DNA of 64,000 bases from Mucidula mucida (Eukaryota; Basidiomycota; Agaricomycetes; Agaricales; Physalacriaceae): contig JADNYV010000154.1 of the NCBI GenBank assembly GCA_015501055.1, forward strand, positions 1 through 64,000, given 5' to 3'. Below are positions 57,368 through 64,000 of the stretch, piece after piece. The notes under the pieces are model-generated. The model was given only the letters and a program-made list of their open reading frames with translations, did not search any database and was not told the origin of the DNA. The translations under genes and the position numbers were made by a program. Numbering within the stretch: position 1 is the first letter of the stretch; each line of letters starts with the position of its first letter.

Positions 57368-60300
57368 CTATATCGCCCGTCCACCCTGCCACGACACCGC
57401 ACTCGCCCGCCGGTCCACGTCGTCGTAGTACCCATCATACGCCACATCACCCGGCGCCAGACCAGACGCGCCAACGTCGCCTTCCGCGGCAAAGAAATCA
57501 TCGTGCGCAGTCGCATACGACGCCTCACTCGCAGATCGCTCAAATTGATGGTAACTCGTCGGTGGAGGAGGGCGGCCCTGCTGCGACGTCGCATACGGTT
57601 GATACGACGGCGAAGACGGCGAATGAGGCGAGTGAGGCTGAGGAGGTGGACTCATCTCATACGTCGGAGAATGTGGAGAGCGAGGAGGACTACGTGCACC
57701 CGCCTGGTACGTCGGAGAATGCGGAGAGCGAGGAGGACTGTGCGCGCCCATCTCATGACTCCGCACACCCATCTCATAATACTGCTCCTGCGGGGGCGGC
57801 GGCGGTCGCGTGTTATACGGCACTTGCAGCGCATGTGGTGACATCGGCGGCGACATCGGTCTCGGCGTCCGCGCAGTAGTAGCAACACTCGTCCTCCGAC
57901 TCGGCGGCGTACTCGTCACCGTCCCATCCGCATACCGATACTTTGGCGACGGCAGCGGAGACGGCGGCGGTATATCGGACGCAGAGTAGTACGACGCAGG
58001 CGACGCCGCCATTTGCCTGTTTGGTCCACGAGCACCGGGAGCGAGGTGATTGGTATCGTGAGGGCCATAGTCGTAGCGCGTATGGTCGGGTGATGGCGCC
58101 ATTTGCCGGTTTTGTCCACGACTACCAGGAGAAAGACGATTAGCATCGGGCGTGATATAGTCGAAGCGCGCATGGTCGTCAATCGGGGGTGTATCCAAAT
58201 ACGTCGGCCTCGGTTCGTGCCCACCAGGACTAGACGTCATCGCCGGCTCGTACGGCGTGCCATGATGCAGCGACATCTCCGACCCATTGCGATTGTGCAG
58301 AAACATCGGCGTAGCCTCAAGATCACCCCCGCCCCGCTTCTTCTCCTTCCGATGCTTGATGCCCAGCTGATCCTTGAGATCACCCTGGACCCAACTCTCC
58401 CGAACAAGTTCCTTGTCCAGCGGATAATACGCCGAAGACGCGAATTTGACAAAGAACCGCGGTGCTAGAAACAAAAGTATCAGGAACATGACCCAGAACA
58501 CTACCACTGCACGTACCAAGCGCGACAGTCGCCGAGAAGACAATGGCGGCCCAGAACTGTATCCCACCAAACAAGATCTCCATTTCGTTGATAAAGTCGC
58601 TGCTGAAAAAGAACGAATACACCACAATCCAGACCATCATCACTATCGTCGATCCAAAGACAACAATCCATGTCATAACCGTCCAACTAGACGTTGATGA
58701 GCTGCATTCCACATATATCAATGAAGAACTCACTAATGCGTGTTGATACCGACATAGGTATTCGCCGCCAAGATAGCCGCGACAGCCACAGTAGTACCAA
58801 AGTCCGCCAAGGAATCAATCGTCTTTCCTGTCCACGATATCGGTAATCCAAAGATCCAGATCATGTACGGCATGAAGAACACCACCGCGGATTGGTAAAG
58901 ACCGTCGCTCATGTACGCCCAGAACTTGCCCTTGGTATACTCCAATCCTCGTATACCACGAACATATAGCTGTGGGAAAGCCAGCGCCGCTTTCGCGTTA
59001 ATATCCTGGTCAAAGGCTATATGCCAATCCAATTAGCCGAGTTACTGGAGCGAGTCGACAATTGGACGTACCGCCGAGAACGATGACAGGAAGGGACGTG
59101 AAGACCAAATTGTACAACAAGATGAAGGTATACTGGTACAAATATGTCGCGTCGAAACTAGAGAATAGTATCAGTACCAATCCCAGAACATAACGAGACC
59201 CTAGCTCACCTGTTAAACGGCAAGAACCAGAACATAGCAAACGTCCAGATAACATTCTACCAGCCACATCAGCCTACATCAACCACACTAATCAAAAAGG
59301 AACCTCACCTTGTAGAAAAAGTTGCTATGCATATCCGCGACACGCTGATACGACCAGCGGCCATGTACAATCAGCAGCTTCGTCAAGAACCTAAACTGCC
59401 CAAACGCATAATCCGCCGACATCGCCGCCTGCGAACCCTCCAGTCCAAACAAGCCGCACCCAATGTTCGCCTCCTGGATCATGGCAACATCGTTCGCGCC
59501 ATCGCCAATAGACAGCGTCATCGCATTACGTCCTTCCTTGACCTACGCGCACTGAGCGATAATAGAAAGAAGGGGATAAGACCATACCAGTTTAACCGTG
59601 AGCGCCTTTTGGGCAGGAGACACACGACAGCACACTACCGTCTCGCATTGCGTACCGAGATTCAAGAACATCTCCTTCAGCTCAGGCGTCAGCGCGTGCC
59701 TCAACGTGTCGCCATCAATGACCACAGCGAACGCCGCCTGCGCTCCAGGGAAGAAGCCTCTCTTCCTCGGATCGAAGGAAGGCGGACCAAGGACAGACGC
59801 AATCTTGTTCAGTCCAGCCTCGATCTGCCCACGCGCATCCTCGAATGACTCGGCAGAGATGATCATGAGTTCCATGTCGCTCTTGAGTAGGTTGCATGAG
59901 TATCCGATTTCGATGGCCGTTTGAAGCTTGTCGCCTATAAACACATTTAGCTTCAGCGAGCGAGACAGGAAAGGAACACACCCGTTAGAATCCAAAGTTT
60001 AATGCCAGCCCGATGCAGAGTCTCAATGGCCTCAGGTACGCCCTCTTGCAACTTGTCTTCCAACGCGGTAGCCCCCAGGATAAGCAGCGAATGCTCGATC
60101 AACTCGTTCGCCTTGTCAAGCTCTCGTCCCGGTTCTCAATCGCATTAGCCGCCGCATCATATGTCCGACACCACGTCAGATACTCGTCCTCAGTTAACCA
60201 CCTGTACGCGATACACAGCGTCCGCAACCCACTGTTCGCAAACAACTCCATATCCCGCGCCGTAGCCGCCTTCAGCTCGGGATCGTGGTCCTTGGCGAGC

Positions 60301-62949
60301 CGCGCATAAATAACCGAGTCTGCACCCTTGCAGTACAGGATAAGACGACCGTCCGGCCCGCGCATAACCGTGCTCATACGCTTCCGCGTGCTGTTGAATT
60401 CTAGCACTTTGAGCGTCGTCCAGTGTTCCATCTGGCCCATAACCTCAATGTCCATCCCATCCTTGGTCTTGCGCACGAAAGGAAAACCGACATCGCGCGC
60501 GGCAGCCACCAGAGCAGCTTCGTCAGGACTCTCCGCCTTGTACTCGAGATGGAACGGGTCGTCTCGTGGGTCGGGTTTGTCGGCGAGCACGGTGTGGCAG
60601 AGGGCGAGGGCACGGAAGAAGGCGATGAGATGCGCACGCTGAGCGCCGTCTCTGTCCGCGAGGTCTGAGCGATTTTCGGGGAGACAAGAGTAAGACTCTC
60701 CACCTGGAGGTACCGGTTCTTGAAGGAACGTTCCATGGTGCTGAGCATCTGCTGTTTTAGCGCGTCGAGCTTCTCGGCGAGATCCCTGCCATCCAGGGGC
60801 GCACCACCCGCACCTCCGTCGCGTAGAGCAGCACCTTTTTGCGCCTCCGTCACACCTTGTCCATACGAAATGCCGTGAACAGAGCATTTTTGAAACTCCA
60901 TGACGTTCTGCGTGAGGGTACCAGTCTTGTCGGAAAAGACATACTCGATTTGGCCTAGGTCGTCCGAAATATTCCAAGTCTTGGGTACGCAAGGCGTGTC
61001 AAAGGGTTCGTAGTACATGTCGACGTCCTGTGAGATAAAGTACGCCTGGATAGTCTTGACAATTTCGATGGATATGTACAGCGAAATGGGTACAATGTTC
61101 TGGAAGGCGATGAGGCATGACCTATGAGACAAAGTTACAAGGGCTCTCGTAACGAAAATGAAGAACGTACACAAATGTAATGAGAGCATTGAGAATGTGG
61201 GAATCCGTGGCGTCGCTGTCAATTTCGAAAAACTCTGCGCTCGTGCCCGTCTTGGCGTCCTCCAGCCCGTTGAATATAGCCGAAATTGTACACATTGCCA
61301 GCAACACGATAAAGTTGACGATGACGTTGAAGTTGGTCTCCTTCTCGATCTTGGACCGCTTGGACGGCGTCGCACCACCGTTAAGCATGATCTTGGTGTC
61401 CGCACCGGTAAAGACGACAAGCCCGATAATCCACTGGGTATTCCGTATAGCGCAGCCACGGAGCAGCAACTCGTTGATGGAGACTGGTTCCTGCCTCTGC
61501 TCGCCCGTCCCAGGATCCTTGTACCGCAGCACGCCATGGTACAGGTATAGATTTTGGTGGGGAGGTTCGGAATCGAGGTAGAAGGACGAGCGTTCAATCT
61601 CGTCCTCGGAGGTGATATTCGAGGTGGCCTTTACAGACTTGCGGGGCTTCAAGTTTGTCTCCCCGTCCAAGTTTTTTGTTTCGAGGTAGCACATGCCGTC
61701 GGGATCAGAGGTGGAGAGGACGACGATATCGGCGGGGACTTGGTCATTGTCGCGGAGGAGGACGATGTCTCCAACCTCGAGCTTTTTCCACAGGGTGCGC
61801 TCCCATCGCGCTGACCCAGCCGTGCGTCTACGCCAGTCTATGACACCAGATGATTGATTCTGTTTGGAAAAGACCTGGGATGCGGCGACCTGGGTAGAGC
61901 TGTCGGAGAAGGAAGTTTTGGCGGAAACGTTGGCGAGGGAAGGAGGGGGGTATGAATGACTGTCTACGCTCTGGATGTCCTCCAGCTGGCGACGCGAGGG
62001 GTTACGGATATCGTCGAGGTCAAAGGATGTAGTAGAGTCGTCGTGGAAGGTGGTGGAGGAGTTATCGCCCGCCTTTTGCAGCATAACCCTCATACCATCG
62101 CCTGCCTCGCCCGCCTCCTTGTCGCGGAGTCTACGCACACCCTTGGTGACCTTGCCCGGCTTGTTGATGCCCATCAACTTTTCGAACCAATTGCGGGGGT
62201 CCTTTGGCTGGTTGACATTACGCCAGGAGCCAAGCTTTGTCGCGGCAGACGTGTTGACCTCCTCATCAAGTGTAGCGCGGCGGTAATCCTCGACGGCATC
62301 CTTGATGGCGGTGACGGTAAGGATAAAGGCAAGTGGAAGAGCGGCAATGGCACCCGACGCGGCGCCAAAGACGGGGAACACTGCAAATGAGTTAGAAACG
62401 CCAAGAGGAAATGATGAAACGGACGTTGGAGGACGACGAGGGTAAGGAAGAAGAGATTAGCGACCCGTCTAAATTGCTCGTATAGGTTCTTGGGAATAAA
62501 TGTAATAATGGTATATTCTGCACAATTATTAGTATAATCTAGTGCGAACATAGGGTATGCTTACTCGTCGTGCGGACCTTGTTCCGTTCATAGCGCACCG
62601 TCGGCTCGCCATGGCCATCCAGCTCGGCATGCGACAGCGGAAAGTTGACGTAGACATTGCGGCGCTCGCCTGGCACCTCGGTCGAAGGCGGGCCATCGCG
62701 CGCGCTAGACGGCCGTTTCTGTTCAGTTGTCCGCCGAAAGAACCTGGACCGCTTCGTCTTCCGCCTCTCCTGGCGCTGCTCAGACCGAATCGACTCGGCT
62801 ATCGCAGACGCCGCCGTCCGCACCGTCCGCAACCGCAGCTCTGGATCAATCTCCTCGTCGTCGTAGTCGTCTTCATCCTGTCGTCGCATGGGTTGGACGC
62901 CGTCCTCGCGCAGTTGTCGTCGTCGTCGGTGCTGCCCGAGAACCAGCAC
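57368..62949 (-). CDS. P4-ATPase phospholipid flippase (Dnf1/Dnf2-like)
   Basis: Multi-exon; from ATG 62949 to the stop at 57368. Order: acidic/basic N-tail; P4 start [28 protein letters not shown]; helices 1-2 and EDYRRA; actuator motif NLDGETNLK; phosphorylation site DKTGTLTQN; nucleotide-binding [17 protein letters not shown] and KGADSVIY; hinge [13 protein letters not shown]; helices 5-10 ([46 protein letters not shown]). The enzyme moves phospholipids from the outer to the cytosolic leaflet. Most introns are 45-55 nt. Two single-base losses break the frame, near 60665 (PKIAQ|DLADRDG) and near 60124 ([13 protein letters not shown]). The C-terminal ~280 residues are Pro/Ser-rich repeats, longer than usual. 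Confidence 0.88.
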
Positions 62950-62989
62950 GGAGCAATAAAGAGAAACAAGCGAACTGTGTCAATGTAAA

Positions 62990-64000
62990 GGAGAGAGGAG
63001 GGGATTTCCCTCTTGGGCGATGACTAATCACACTTGGCTCCTCTCAATCAAACTGGTTTGTTGCGCCGCTTTCCTGTGCATTCGCAGTAACTGCCAGGTT
63101 CTCTGCTGCGAGTCTTAATCCTGCGCCTTCCAGCCTATACCCCGCCATCCTCCCCAGCGCTAGTCACGCCAAGATACTAAGCGTGATCCCCCCTTTCTGT
63201 ACACGCGTGAATTGATGTCCCAAGCCGGAAACAGAACATCTCGCGATATTGCAGTTGCCTTCCGCGCGCCCACAATGGCGCCGTACCCTGTCTTGCCCGC
63301 CGGATCCTCGAATATAATCTTTCTACACCGCCTGTACCCCGCACACGCCAAGTCATCAGTCCCGTGCCAGGGCAATCTATGTGTGGCGATGCCTGCCATA
63401 TACCTATCTGGATCGCAGTTCAAAACGTTTATGAATTGACGCCAGCCAAAAGAATTGCGCGGCACATTCATCAAATTTCTTTGGACCGCATGATGAGCTC
63501 GGCAAACGACGCGTCTTCGTTGACCACCACGGTTCAATCTGGTGCCGAAATGCATCATCTCACCTCCTCCGGGTCTACGCATCTACATCCATTTTGTGAG
63601 CGCAGTCTAAGCGCTGAGCTCTCCTATACCCCGTACGTATGTACTGCACCAGCTCCGTCATTCTTCTCGAGTGACATCTCCTTCATCTATTTGTAAATAT
63701 GTTCTAGAATCCGCATACTCGACATGTAGTTCTTCGAAGCGGGCTAACAAGCGTACGCTTCCATATTCCGCCACGTTGTACAACTGACCCGCCGTTTTCG
63801 AAAGATGATTGATAACTACATGCGAGTACCTAGCCTGCACATTGGATTACTTAGCGACAACCGCCCATGATGGCGAGCACAAACGTTTAACGACAAGGAC
63901 GACTCTCTCTCGATACGAAATTGCAGGTCGACCTTGGCTTCAGCGTGGCCCAACATGACCTGTAGTACCAACAGCTTGTCTTGGTCGTCGCATGCACTAG
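62990..64000. other. Window end, no supported gene
   Basis: Frames of up to 140 codons on the minus strand (63160-63582) show no signature. No tRNA or repeat was recognised. Confidence 0.4.

Noticed and set aside
57503..58697. Several plus-strand ORFs of 60-120 codons opposite the flippase tail
   Set aside because: They are antisense shadows of the Pro/Ser/Arg-rich coding tail on the minus strand.
63160..63582. 140-codon minus-strand ORF at the window end
   Set aside because: No recognisable domain or splice context; left as unsupported.

Overview
The window reads as a gene-poor, repeat-rich stretch of a basidiomycete (probably agaricomycete) nuclear genome. The signs are introns of about 40-60 nt with GT..AG ends, a chromodomain Ty3-type retrotransposon, ankyrin/MYND, MYND, MATH/BTB-like and homeodomain-like proteins of basidiomycete flavour, a tRNA-Arg with eukaryotic layout, and a P4-type lipid flippase. 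No bacterial operon structure is present.

Left part (1-12.3 kb): a multi-exon gene, cut by the window start, carries a USP/C98-like cysteine protease region and a PHD-like zinc cluster. It runs from before base 1 to 10045. A complete 6,525-bp Ty3/chromovirus (2768-9292) sits inside it, with 529-bp LTRs that look identical and a CCTTG target duplication. The insertion lies exactly at an exon/intron border. The element has a self-priming site of the Tf1/sushi type, and gag and pol are linked by a canonical -1 frameshift heptamer plus stem-loop. Past the gene are two patches of GC-rich AGCGCA/GCGGGA repeats (10.2-10.4 and 10.98-11.07 kb), as in the subterminal repeats of a DNA transposon, then two tandem related minus-strand ORFs.

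12.4-20.3 kb: three minus-strand genes. A MYND-finger gene is broken by an 879-bp TRIM-like element (116-bp direct terminal repeats, GGACC duplication). Next come a single-pass membrane protein of the SKG6-like mucin type and an intact MYND-finger paralogue.

20.3-38.7 kb: a region of degenerate duplications. It holds a tRNA-Arg(ACG), two copies of a segment with a head-to-head pair (a ~100-aa minus ORF and an ankyrin-MYND pseudogene), more than 20 copies of a ~28-bp motif all on the plus strand, and four modules built around a TTCAATC-TCC-GATTGAA palindrome (a fifth is at 51.0 kb). One spliced MATH/BTB-like gene lies at 33.5-35.3 kb.

38.7-54 kb: small or uncertain genes. These are a secreted Cys-rich protein, a one-domain dsRNA-binding protein with four exons, a small hydrophobic protein, a Med25-like VWA protein, an F-box relic and a homeodomain-like gene. 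Long stretches here show no gene.

54.2-64 kb: a third MYND paralogue with the same splice positions, then a Dnf-type P4-ATPase with two single-base frameshifts and a long Pro-rich tail. No functional operon-like cooperation is visible; the coherent story is layered transposon insertion and segmental duplication around a few conserved host genes.
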